Source: JACVRW01 sp963765135 (GTDB taxonomy: Bacteria; Actinomycetota; Thermoleophilia; Solirubrobacterales; Thermoleophilaceae). Taken from it: a DNA stretch of 64,000 bases. This document shows positions 51,188-60,416 of the stretch, piece after piece. Below the pieces are notes generated by a model that ran no database searches, was not told the DNA's origin, and saw only the letters and a program-made list of their open reading frames with translations. The stretch is from the NCBI GenBank assembly GCA_963765135.1, contig CAVXUX010000001.1, forward strand, positions 62,001-126,000, read 5' to 3'. Position 1 is the stretch's first letter. Every line of letters starts with the position of its first letter. Both the position numbers and the translations under genes were made by a program.

Positions 51188-51718
51188 ATGCGACCCGGTT
51201 GGGCCTTCCTGCCCGCCCTCGGCGGCGCGATCGCACACGCGCCTGTCCTGCGCTACGACCTGGTCCCGGGCCTGAAGCGCCCGCTCGCGGCGAAGGCATT
51301 CGGCGCCAACAAGACCGTCCGCGGCGCGCTCGTGATGTCCGGCGGAACGCTCGCGGCGACCGCCGCCCTGCACCGCCTGCCCGCCTACCGCGAGCGCCTG
51401 CCGCCCGAGCTGCGCGCCGCCGGCCCGCTCCGCCACGGCGCGCTCCTGGGCGCCGCGGTCGTGCTCGGCGAGCTGCCCAACAGCGCGCTCAAGCGCCGAC
51501 TTGGCATCGCCCCCGGCGAGCGTGGCCGCTCCCGGCTCGGGGTCGCGCTCGCCATCCACGACCAGGCCGACTTCGTGCTCGGCGCCTGGCCGCTGCTCGC
51601 TCCGGTTTGGCGCATGAGGGCGCGCGAGCTGGCGGAGGCGTTCGCCGTGGTCGCCGGCGTCCACATCGGCGTGAACCTGGCGGGCTATGCCCTGGGCGCC
51701 CGCAGCGCGCCGCTCTAG
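51188..51718 (+). CDS. CDP-archaeol synthase/DUF46-like membrane protein
   Basis: The protein is 176 aa with about five hydrophobic segments. PLAAKAFGANKTVRGALVMS matches the conserved loop of CarS/CDP-diglyceride-type cytidylyltransferases (FGxxKTxRG), and ALLGAAVVLGELPNSALKRR and IHDQADFVLGAWPL match later blocks. In archaea CarS makes CDP-archaeol; bacterial relatives are of unknown lipid. TAGGCT (51174-51179) lies eight bases before the ATG. The inverted repeat GGGGTG-TG-CACCCC just after it may end the transcript. Confidence 0.75.
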   Translation: MRPGWAFLPALGGAIAHAPVLRYDLVPGLKRPLAAKAFGANKTVRGALVMSGGTLAATAALHRLPAYRERLPPELRAAGPLRHGALLGAAVVLGELPNSALKRRLGIAPGERGRSRLGVALAIHDQADFVLGAWPLLAPVWRMRARELAEAFAVVAGVHIGVNLAGYALGARSAPL

Positions 51719-51786
51719 TCCGCAAATAGCGGGGGTGTGCACCCCGGGGGGCGGCGCCATGCGGGTTTCCTGCTTATCTTCGTGCC

Positions 51787-53820
51787 GTGGCGAAGGACAC
51801 CGAGAAGCTGATCCGGCAGCTGTCGCTGATCTCGTTCCTGATGGCGGAGCGCCGGCCGGTCTCCGCCCTCGAGATCAAGCAGGACGTCGAGGGCTACTCG
51901 CAGATGAACGACGAGGCGTTCGCGCGGCGCTTCTACGCCGACCGCGCCGAGCTCGAGTCGCTCGGCATCCACCTCAAGGTCGACAAGCCCGCCGAGGGCT
52001 ACTACGAGGCCGAGAACTACTCGCTGCCGCCGGAGAACTTCTACCTGCCGGCGATCGAGTTCACGGACGAGGAGCTGGGCGCGCTGCGCATGTCGCTGTC
52101 TCTGCTCGACGGTGAGTTCGCCTACGCGGAGCCGCTGCGGCTGGCGCTGCAGCAGCTCTCCTGGGGCAAGCCCTCGCCGCTCGACGCGCCCGAGGAGCTG
52201 TCGGTGGCGCTCGCCGTCACCGCCGGCGCCGGCGGACGCGACCTGTCGCAGCGCTTGTCGAAGGTCGAGACCGCGATCTTCAGGCGCAAGACGATCGTCT
52301 TCGACTACTACACGATCGGCCGCGACGCCCAGGAGTCGCGCAAGGTCGACCCGTACCACCTGCTCTACAAGGGCGGGCAGTTCTACCTGATCGGGCACTC
52401 GCACGAGCGCGACGACACGCGCGTGTTCCGCGTCTCGCGCATCCGCGGCAAGGTCGGCTACTCGTCCAAGGCCGAGCACGACTTCAACCGCCCCGAGGAG
52501 TTCGACCCGCGCGAGTACGCGACCCGCACCGACTGGCAGCTGGGCGACCCGATCGGGCGCGCCCGAATCTGGCTGTCGAACCGGATCGACTGGCTCGCCC
52601 GGCGCCACTTCGGCCACGCCGGCGAGGTGACCGAGGTCGACGACGGCGTGATCTTCGAGACCGACTACGCCAACGCCCGCCAGATGGTCTCCTGGGTGCT
52701 GGGCCTGGGCGAGCACGCGCGCGTGGACGGGCCGCCCGAGCTGGTCGAGGAGTGGCGCAACCGCGTGGAGCTGGTCGTCGAGCGGCACTCGGAGCCGCCG
52801 GAGCTGGCCAAGGAGGTCAAGCCGAAGGTCGAGGAGGTCGAGGAGGACGAGGACCGCGAGAGCTCCCCGATCCGCCCGGAGCGCTTCGCCCGGCTGGTCA
52901 CTCTCGCGGGCATGCTCATCGAGACCGCCCGGGAAGGCGAGAAGCTCGACGTCTCCGACCTTTGCGAGCGGCTCCAGGTGACCGAGACGGAGCTGCGCCA
53001 GGACGTGGACGTGCTGAACGTCGTGAACTTCGGAGGCGGCTCATACGTGCTCTACGCCGAGGTCCAGGGCGACCAGATCGAGGTCGACCCGGAGCCCTAC
53101 GGAGACAACTTCGCTCGCCCGGCCCGCCTGCTGCCGCTGGAGGCAAAGGCGCTGATGGCCGCGATCGACCTGATCGGCGAGCACCTGCCCGAGGGCTCGC
53201 TGTCGAGCGCCCGGCAGAAGATCGTGGACGCGCTCGGCGAGGACCCGGCGCAGGAGGGCCTCCAGATCACCACCGCGAAGGGCGACGACTCGGAGATCGC
53301 TCGTGTGGTGAGCGGCGCGATCGCCGAGCACCGGATGCTCGCGATCGAGCACTACAAGGAGGAGCTCGACGAGTTCACCGAGCGCCGCATCGAGCCCTAC
53401 AAGCTGATGAACGGCCAGGAGGGCTGGTACGTCCACGCGTGGGATCCGGAGAAGGACGACACGCGCTCGTTCCGGCTCGACCGGATCCGCTCCGCGACCG
53501 TCCTCGACGAGACCTTCGAGCCGCGCCCGGGCATCGAGCCCGACATCCACGGCTGGCCGAGCACCGGCGAGGTCGCCGACTCACGCCGCGCCCGCGTCTG
53601 GATGGCCCCCGAGCGCGCCCGCTGGGCGCGCGAGGACATGCGCGTGGTTACCGAGCTGGCCGACGGCGCGGTCATCGTCGAGCTGCCCTACGCGGGGCAC
53701 CGCTACCTGGCGCGCGAGCTGCTCAAGGAAGCCGGCGACGCCGTCGTGCTGGAGCCCGACGACGCCCGCCAGGCGGTCCTCGAAGCTGCCGAGGTCCTGG
53801 CGGGCGCCGTCAAGCGCTAG
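51787..53820 (+). CDS. pafBC: Fused PafB-PafC WYL-domain DNA-damage regulator
   Basis: The protein is 677 aa. Two HTH-WYL-WCX modules lie in one chain: residues 1-330 (LIRQLSLISFLMAERRPVSA, YYTIGRDAQESRKVDPYHLL, FRVSRIRG) and 365-677 (RLVTLAGMLIETAREGEK, EHYKEELDEFTERRIEPYKL, SFRLDRIRSATV), joined by an acidic linker. PafBC activates the LexA-independent DNA damage response in actinobacteria by binding RNA polymerase, probably with a single-strand ligand in WYL. Natural fusions are known. TATCTT (51775-51780) is six bases before the GTG. The Pup-proteasome genes it usually adjoins are not here. Confidence 0.92.
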   Translation: MAKDTEKLIRQLSLISFLMAERRPVSALEIKQDVEGYSQMNDEAFARRFYADRAELESLGIHLKVDKPAEGYYEAENYSLPPENFYLPAIEFTDEELGALRMSLSLLDGEFAYAEPLRLALQQLSWGKPSPLDAPEELSVALAVTAGAGGRDLSQRLSKVETAIFRRKTIVFDYYTIGRDAQESRKVDPYHLLYKGGQFYLIGHSHERDDTRVFRVSRIRGKVGYSSKAEHDFNRPEEFDPREYATRTDWQLGDPIGRARIWLSNRIDWLARRHFGHAGEVTEVDDGVIFETDYANARQMVSWVLGLGEHARVDGPPELVEEWRNRVELVVERHSEPPELAKEVKPKVEEVEEDEDRESSPIRPERFARLVTLAGMLIETAREGEKLDVSDLCERLQVTETELRQDVDVLNVVNFGGGSYVLYAEVQGDQIEVDPEPYGDNFARPARLLPLEAKALMAAIDLIGEHLPEGSLSSARQKIVDALGEDPAQEGLQITTAKGDDSEIARVVSGAIAEHRMLAIEHYKEELDEFTERRIEPYKLMNGQEGWYVHAWDPEKDDTRSFRLDRIRSATVLDETFEPRPGIEPDIHGWPSTGEVADSRRARVWMAPERARWAREDMRVVTELADGAVIVELPYAGHRYLARELLKEAGDAVVLEPDDARQAVLEAAEVLAGAVKR

Positions 53821-53829
53821 CGGCGGCCC

Positions 53830-56280
53830 CTACCCGGCGGCTCTCTTCGCGGCTGCGAGCGAGCCGCTGCCGCACACCTTCCGACGTTGATCGGTCGCCG
53901 CGGTCCACGACCACCTGGCGCGTGGCGCGCAGCTTGCCCTTCTTGTCCAGGCAGGTCAGCTGCCACGCCTCCTTGGCGTCCTCGTGCCTCGGCGTCGGGC
54001 TGAGGAACGCACCTGGCCGTTGGTCCAGTCGTCGAACGGCGTGCGCCGTCGACCTGCGTCGAAGTTGACCACGTGGGCCACGTAGTTGCCCGGCGGCGGG
54101 TCGACCAGCACGGCGTCCTCGGTCGTGTCGCCGAACGACGCCGACTGCGTCACGACCTCACCGGCCTCGTTGACCACGTAGAGGTCCCAGTCGGTCTCCG
54201 GGTTGCCCCACTCGATGTGGACGGTCATGCGGCCGTTGTCCACCTCCGGCGGGCCGCCCACGGTGAACGGGATCGACTCGTACGCGCCCGTGGCGTAGTC
54301 GCCCTCCTGGTTCTCGGCCGGCTGGCCGGGCGGGTTGGCGAACGTGATGTCCGCCTGCTTGGGCGCGACCGGATCGCGCCCGTCGCGACCGGCCACGACC
54401 GGCCGGGTGGACGGGTTCACGTTCCAGTCGAAGCTGCCGCCCTTCGACTTGTACTTGTAGTCGAGCACGTCCGGGAACAGCTGCGCCGGACCGATCTCGG
54501 TGCCGAAGTCGTCCTGCCACACCGGCGAGGTGGACGTCATGAAGCTCTTGTGGATCTTCAGCGTCCAGCCCTTCGGCGCCTTGCCGCTGATCACCGAGTG
54601 ATCGCGGGCCCGGGCGGTCGACTTCGAGCATCTCGTAGTACGCCTCGCGGTTGCCGCCCAAGCCGGCGCCGGCCGCGGGGGCGAGCCCGAGGTACTCGGC
54701 CACCACGCCCTGCGCGTAGGGCGGGTGGAAGTCGACGTCCCCGATCTCGAACGTGTAGCCGAGGCTGCCGGCGGCCCAGAACGTCCAGTCCTCGGTCGAA
54801 CCGGTCGTGTCGTAGAGCCCGTAGCCCGGGATGTTCGAGTAGCCGTTGTGGCTCGCCATCCGCGCGCCGAGGTCCTTCAAGCAGCGGCTCCTCGAGCGGC
54901 GCGTCCGACGTCGACCACTCCCGGCGGGCGCAGCATCAGGTTCGAGAACGTGTGGTTGGTGATCAGGTTCGTGATCGTCCGCGTGGACTGCAGCTCGCGG
55001 ATGTTCTGCGTCTCGGGCTCCGAGAACGGGCCGGTGCCGCGGAACGTGTCGTCGAGCGGATCGACGCTCGCGCCCGAGCCGCCCCAGAACGCGCCGTAGT
55101 TGCGGTTCGGGTCGACGCCGAGCAGGCGTCCCGCCGTGCTGTTGTTGCACGGCCCCGTCGCTGCCGGGTTGGGCCAGCAGTTCTTGCGCTTCATCTCGTA
55201 GGAGAACCGGGTGAACTCGGTCTCCGGCGGGAAGTCGGGCGCCTCGCGCGAGATGTTGAACCCGTCCGGGTTGACGACCGGGATCACGATGTTGCGCGTG
55301 GCCCTGACCAGGCGGGTTGTGCGCGCCTGCTTGCCGTAGTTGGTGAGCAGGTCGTAGGCCCACTCGAGCGGATGCTCGGCGGCCGGCCACTCACGCGCGT
55401 GATGGGTGCCGATGTTCGCGAAGATCGGCTTGCCGTCGTTGAGGTTGTAGGGATTCGTCGCGATCTCGATCCCGACCACGTCACGACCCTCGTGGGTCTT
55501 GTGGTTGAGCGTGAACGGCCGCACGAGCTTCGGGTACTTGCCCGCGAGCAGCTTCAGCTCGAGCTCGATGTCGGCCAGGTGGCGATAGCTCGTGCTCCCG
55601 CTCGGGAGGGCGCTGCCGCCGGCCTGCGCCGCCGAGTAGCGGCGATCGGCCCGCCGCTGGGCCTGGACCCGCTTGGCGAGGTCGGCCACGCGAACGGAGT
55701 AGTGGAACTTGGCCTTCTGAAGCTTCTGGACGTCCTGCTCGCCGTAGAGGATCACCTCGATCGAGTCGGCGTCGCCGCTCTCGGTCAGATCCAGGCCGAG
55801 CGTCTGCAGGCGGCGCTTGTCCGCGCGCGTCGGCGTGGAGACGCTCACGACCTGCGTCGGGCCGACCTGATGCCGCGGCCGGCTCGGCGAGGAACGAGAC
55901 CGACATGCGCGCGCCTCGAGGCGTGGCCGGCGAAGCGGCAGGCCTGCACGAGCAGGCGCTGGCCCTTGCGGACGAAGCCCTCGGCAACCTCGTTGCCGCG
56001 GAAGGCGGCCGAGCCGGCCACCACTCGCTTCGTCTTGGCGTCGAAGACCGCCACGTCCCAGTCGCCGCGGCTCTGCAGCCGCGCACGCACCAGGCCCCGG
56101 GCGGTCGACACGGAGCGCACCACAGACGGTGTGAGCGCTCTTGCCGAAGAACTTCGTCTGACAGCCCTTGGCGAGCGACTTCGATGCCGTCACCGTCGCG
56201 TTCTGCGCCGCTGGGGCGGCGGCTGCAAGCGCGAGCAGGGCCGCGAGCGCGCCCGTAAGCGCGACCACAAGCTTCCTCAT
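53830..56280 (-). pseudogene. Secreted M14 zinc carboxypeptidase, about seven frame shifts
   Basis: ATG 56280 with GGGAGGGAG upstream starts a signal peptide (LTGALAALLALAAAAPAA). Shifts near 56125, 55915, 55875, 54900, 54610, 54010 and 53885 are needed to keep reading. The catalytic core is intact between 55830 and 54900: IGTHHAREWPAAEHPLEW (HxxE), VVNPDGFN, DPNRNYGAFW, LITNHTFSNLML, then in another frame YTFEIGDVDF with the catalytic Glu. C-terminal GRMTVHIEWGNPETDWDLYV is a pre-peptidase-type beta domain. If repaired, a protein of about 800 aa. Too many shifts for recent decay; sequence error is more likely. Confidence 0.8.
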
Positions 56281-56338
56281 GACTCCCTCCCTGAAGACGT
56301 AAACAACGCTCCGGCCATACCCGGGTACGCTGCCGCCT

Positions 56339-56807
56339 ATGCCTGGCCGGCGCGACGAGATCACGATGTCCGACGCGGAGCTGCGCGCGTTCCTCGGGGA
56401 GCGGGTGGTGATGCAGTGCGCCACGATCGGCCCGCAACGGGCGCCCGCACATGATGCCGCTCTGGTTCGTGCCCGAGAACGGCACGGAGTTGGTCTCCTG
56501 GACCTATGCAAAGTCGCAGAAGGCGAAGAACCTGGAGCGCGACCCGCGCGCCACGGTCGGAATCGAGACGGGCGTCCAGTACCACGAGCTGCGCGGGGTG
56601 ACGTTCGAGTGCGACGTGGAGGTCGAGCGCGAACCGGAGCGGGTCGAGACGTATGGACTTAGGCTGTTCGAGCGCTTGGCCGGCGGCGAGCTGACACCCG
56701 AGATGCGCTCGATGATCGCGCAGCAGGCCCAGAAGCGCGTGGGGATGCGCTTCGTGCCCACGCACACCGTGAGCTGGGACCACGGCAAGCTGGGCGGCAC
56801 CTACTAG
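56339..56807 (+). pseudogene. PPOX-fold (pyridoxamine-oxidase-like, possibly F420-binding) protein, one frame shift
   Basis: Frame 1 from ATG 56339 reads EITMSDAELRAFLGERVVMQ, CATIGP; frame 2 continues MMPLWFVPENGTELVSWTYA, KNLERDPRATVGIETGVQYH and ends KLGGTY. Removing one C in CCGCAACGGG near 56440 restores GPNGRPHMMPLWF, the family signature. Proteins of this type bind FMN or F420. TACGCT (56326-56331) is seven bases before the ATG. Single-base insertion is the likely cause. Confidence 0.8.
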
Positions 56808-56809
56808 CG

Positions 56810-57874
56810 ATGCGCGGCCTGATCCTCTCCGGCGGGAAGGGCACCCGCCTGCGTCCGCTGACCCACACGAGCGCCAAGCAGCTCGTGCCGGTGGCGAACA
56901 AGCCCGTGCTCTTCTACGGCATCGAGGCGATGGCGGCGGCCGGCATCGAGGAGGTCGGGATCATCATCGCCCCCGAGACCGGCGCCGAGATCCGGTCGGC
57001 GGCCGGCGACGGCTCGGCGTTCGGGATCTCGATCCAATACATCGAGCAGGACGCGCCGCTGGGGCTGGCCCACGCGCTGCTGACCGCCGAGCCGTTCCTG
57101 GGCGACTCGCCGTTCGTCATGTACCTGGGCGACAACCTGCTGCGCGACGGCATCGTCGACCTCGTCGACACGTTCCGCACCGACCAGCCCGACGCGCTGA
57201 TCCTGCTCACGCCGGTGCCGGACCCCGAGCACTACGGCGTGGCCGAGCTCAACGACGGGCGCGTGGCGCGGCTGATCGAGAAGCCGAAGCAGCCCCAGAC
57301 CGACCTCGCCCTTGTCGGCGTCTACATGTTCAACCCCTCGATCTTCGACGCGGCGCGCTCGATCGAGCCGTCCTGGCGCGGCGAGCTGGAGATCACCGAC
57401 GCGATCCAGACGCTGGTCGACCGGGGCATGCGGGTCGACCCGCACATCGTGCACGGCTGGTGGAAGGACACCGGCCAGGTGCAGGACATGCTCGAGGCCA
57501 ACCAGCTGATCCTCGACGACCTGAGCGAGAGCGTGGAGGGCGAGCTGATCGACTCGCGCGTGGAGGGCCGCGTGGTGATCGCCGAGGGCGCCCGGCTGGA
57601 GCGGGCCACCGTCCGCGGCCCGGCGATCGTGGGCCGCGGCACGCGCATCACGGACGCCTACATCGGCCCCTACACGGCGATCGGCGACGACGTGACGATC
57701 ACCAACGCCGAGCTGGAGCACTCGATCGTGCTGTCCGGCTCCTCGATCTCGGACCTGGAGTACCGGATCGAGGCGAGCCTGATCGGCAAGAACGTGCGCA
57801 TCGGGCGCGGCCCGGCGCTGCCGAAGGCGTACCGCTTCGTCGTCGGCGACAACGCCGACGTGCAGATCCTCTAG
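56810..57874 (+). CDS. rmlA: Glucose-1-phosphate thymidylyltransferase (long form)
   Basis: The protein is 354 aa. The nucleotidyltransferase loop is LILSGGKGTRLRPLTHTSAK, with YIEQDAPLGLAHAL, YLGDNLLRDG and GWWKDTGQVQDML. Residues 245-354 form left-handed beta-helix hexapeptides (IVGRGTRITDAYIGPYTAIG), giving the long RmlA form. It makes dTDP-glucose, first step to dTDP-L-rhamnose. It starts three bases after the PPOX stop and its own stop overlaps the convergent methyltransferase in CTAG. rmlD and rmlB follow about 800 bases on. Confidence 0.92.
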   Translation: MRGLILSGGKGTRLRPLTHTSAKQLVPVANKPVLFYGIEAMAAAGIEEVGIIIAPETGAEIRSAAGDGSAFGISIQYIEQDAPLGLAHALLTAEPFLGDSPFVMYLGDNLLRDGIVDLVDTFRTDQPDALILLTPVPDPEHYGVAELNDGRVARLIEKPKQPQTDLALVGVYMFNPSIFDAARSIEPSWRGELEITDAIQTLVDRGMRVDPHIVHGWWKDTGQVQDMLEANQLILDDLSESVEGELIDSRVEGRVVIAEGARLERATVRGPAIVGRGTRITDAYIGPYTAIGDDVTITNAELEHSIVLSGSSISDLEYRIEASLIGKNVRIGRGPALPKAYRFVVGDNADVQIL

Positions 57875-58625
57875 AAGGGGATCGCCAGCACGTAGAGCAG
57901 CTGGGGCAGCACCACGCTGCCGAGGACGCCGCGCCCGCGCGGCGCTCGCAGGCGGCGAGCCCCCATCCGGCGGCGCTCCTTGCTGTCGATGCCCCACAGC
58001 CAGGGCGGTGGCTCGTAGCCGGTCGGGCCCTTCAGCTGACCCTTCTGGCTGCGCTCGGCGAGCCAGCGCGGGATGGCGTCGAAGACGAGCTCCGTGCCAG
58101 GGAAGCGCTCTCGGCAGCGCGCGATCAGGCGGTGCACGTCGTCCGGCGCGAAGTACATGAGCAGGCCCTGGGCGGTGATCAGGAGGCCGCGCGAGGCGTC
58201 GACCTCGTCCATCCAGTCGTCGTCGAGCGCAGAGCAGGGGAGCGTCCTGCACGCGTTCGTGGCGCGGCAGCAGCTCGGCGCGCACGGCGAGCATCTCGGG
58301 CAGCTCCACGCGTCAACCAGTTGACACGCCCGTTGTCCACGCGCCAGAACTGCGTCTCGAGCCCCTCCCCCAGGGCGACCACCGTGCCATCGGGGTGCCG
58401 CCCGAGGAAGCGGCGCACCTCGTCGTCGAAGGTGCGCGCGCGCAGCGCCTGCCACTGGGCCACTCGCGGAGCGCCGAAGCGCGACTCGAACGGGAAGTCG
58501 ATCCGCTCGAGCAGCTCCACCGCCTTCGGATCGTCGAGCACGGTGTCGGGCCGCCCAGCCTCGACGGCCCGCATGTAGAGGGTCCACAGCGCCGTCTCCG
58601 GAATGCCTCGAAGCTCCACGCCCAT
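57871..58625 (-). pseudogene. PPM/TIGR00027-type SAM-dependent methyltransferase, two frame shifts
   Basis: ATG 58625 opens GVELRGIPETALWTLYMRAV, FPFESRFGAPRVAQWQALR, ARTFDDEVRRFLGRHPDG and VVALGEGLETQFWRVDNGR (SAM pocket). After shifts near 58310 and 58240 it continues SRGLLITAQGLLMYFAPDDV and ERFPGTELVFDAIPRWLAER to the stop. The family methylates carboxyl or hydroxyl groups on polyketides or sugars. It lies on the opposite strand between rmlA and rmlD, so a sugar O-methyltransferase is conceivable but not shown. Confidence 0.72.
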
Positions 58626-58652
58626 CGAAGGTAGCTGGCATGCTCTGCGCCG

Positions 58653-59433
58653 ATGAGAACGGTGGTCGTGGGAGCCGGGGGCATGCTCGGTCAGGACGTG
58701 GAAGCCGACGTCTCGCTTACGCGGGCGCAGCTCGACGTGACCGATCGCGATGCCGTGCGCGCGGCGATCACCGGGGACGACGTCGTCATCAACTGCGCCG
58801 CGTGGACCGACGTGGACGGAGCCGAGGAGCACGAGCACGGAGGCGCTGCGGATCAACCGCGACGGGGCCCGCAACGTCGCCGAGGCCGCTGGCCGCGTGA
58901 TCTACGTCTCGACCGACTACGTCTTCGACGGAACCAAGCGCGAGCCGTATCTGGAGTCGGATCCGGTCAACCCGCAGACTGCGTACGGCCGTACAAAGCT
59001 CGCCGGGGAGCGCGCCACGGCCGAGGCCAACCCGCGCCACCACATCGTCCGCACGTCCTGGCTGTTCGGACCGGGCGGTCCGAACTTCGTCGAGACGATC
59101 CTGCGCCTGGCGCGGGAGCGCGACAGCCTGCGGGTGGTCGACGACCAGGTCGGCAAGCCGACCTACACCGGCCACCTCGCCCCGGAGCTGCTCGAGCTCG
59201 CGGCCAGCGAGGAGTACGGCATCCACCACCGCGCCGGCGCCGGTGAGTGCTCCTGGTTCGAGTTCGCCCTTGAGATCGTCGAGCGCGCCGGGCTCGACTG
59301 CAGCGTCGAGCCGTGCACGACCGCCGAGTTCCCACGTCCTGCGCCTCGACCCGCCTACTCGGTGCTCGGCGGTGAGCAGCGTCTGCCCTCGTGGCGCGAG
59401 GGTCTCGAGGCGTACCTGGGTGTGCGCGTATGA
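58653..59433 (+). pseudogene. rmlD: dTDP-4-dehydrorhamnose reductase, one frame shift
   Basis: Frame 1 (VVVGAGGMLGQDVEADVSLT, VVINCAAWTDVDGAEEHE) has the NAD loop and strand typical of RmlD. One extra base near 58840 moves coding to frame 2: TEALRINRDGARNVAEAAG, YVSTDYVFDGTKREPYLESD, TAYGRTKLAGERATAE with catalytic Tyr/Lys, TSWLFGPGGPNFVETIL and the final CSVEPCTTAEFPRPAPRPAY. About 260 aa if repaired. It catalyses the last step to dTDP-L-rhamnose. The next gene overlaps by ATGA. Confidence 0.87.
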
Positions 59434-60416
59434 GGCTGCTCGTGACCGGCGCCGCCGGCTTCATCGGCTCCACCTACGTCCATCTCGTCAAGGACGAGCA
59501 CGACGTGGTGGTGCTCGACAAGCTCACCTACGCCGGCCGCCGCGAGAACCTGCCGGACGGCGTGGAGCTGGTCGTCGGCGCGATCGAGGACCGCGACCTC
59601 GTCCTGGAGCTGACCGAGGGCGTCGACGCGATCGTGAACTTCGCGGCGGAGTCGCACGTGGACCGCTCGATCGCCGACCAGAACGCCTTCGCGCGCACGC
59701 ACGTGATCGGCACCGGCGTGCTGCTCGACGCCGTGCGCGAGCGCGGCGTGCCGCGCTTCCTCCAGGTGTCGACCGACGAGGTCTACGGCTCGATCGAGGA
59801 CGGCTCCTTCACGGAGACCTCGCCGCTGGCGCCGTCGTCGCCCTACTCGGCCACCAAGGCGGGCGGCGACCTGCTCGTGTCGGCCTACGCGCACACCCAC
59901 GGCATCGAGGCGGTCATCTGCCGCGGCTCCAACAACTACGGCCCGCGCCAGTACCCCGAGAAGCTGATCCCGCTGTGCGTCCTCAACGCGCTGCACGGCG
60001 ACCCGCTGCCGGTCTACGGCGACGGCCGCCAGGTGCGCAACTGGCTCTACGTCGAGGACTTCTGCCGCGGCATCCACACCGTTCTCCAGGGCGGCCGGCC
60101 GGGCGAGGCCTACAACGTCGGCGGCCCCGACGAGTGCGAGAACATCGACGTCGTGAAGCAGATCGTCGAGCTGACGGGCGCCGACGAGTCGCTGATCGAG
60201 TACGTCAAGGACCGCCCCGGGCACGACCGCCGCTACTCGCTGGCCAGCGAGAAGATCCGCGCGGAGCTGGGCTGGGAGGCGCAGGTGCGCTTCGCCGACG
60301 GCATCGCCCGAACGGTCGACTGGTACCGGGCCAACGAGGCCTGGTGGGAGCCGATCCGCTCGGGCGAGTACCGCGACTACTACGAGCGCCAGTACGGCCG
60401 CAGCCTGTCCGGCTAG
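59430..60416 (+). CDS. rmlB: dTDP-glucose 4,6-dehydratase
   Basis: The protein is 328 aa. NAD loop LLVTGAAGFIGSTYV, LDKLTYAGRRENL, NFAAESHVDRSI, LQVSTDEVYGSIEDG, SPYSATKAGGDLLV with catalytic Tyr/Lys, and CRGSNNYGPRQYPEKLIPL are all diagnostic of RmlB. It converts dTDP-glucose to dTDP-4-keto-6-deoxyglucose. With rmlA and rmlD it leaves only RmlC (the 3,5-epimerase) missing from the visible pathway. The ATG lies in the rmlD stop. Confidence 0.95.
   Translation: MRLLVTGAAGFIGSTYVHLVKDEHDVVVLDKLTYAGRRENLPDGVELVVGAIEDRDLVLELTEGVDAIVNFAAESHVDRSIADQNAFARTHVIGTGVLLDAVRERGVPRFLQVSTDEVYGSIEDGSFTETSPLAPSSPYSATKAGGDLLVSAYAHTHGIEAVICRGSNNYGPRQYPEKLIPLCVLNALHGDPLPVYGDGRQVRNWLYVEDFCRGIHTVLQGGRPGEAYNVGGPDECENIDVVKQIVELTGADESLIEYVKDRPGHDRRYSLASEKIRAELGWEAQVRFADGIARTVDWYRANEAWWEPIRSGEYRDYYERQYGRSLSG

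Noticed and set aside
51732..51745. GGGGTG-TG-CACCCC as a regulator site for PafBC
   Set aside because: It lies just past the CarS-like stop and about 30 bases before the -10 element; a transcript-end hairpin explains it as well, so no separate claim is made.
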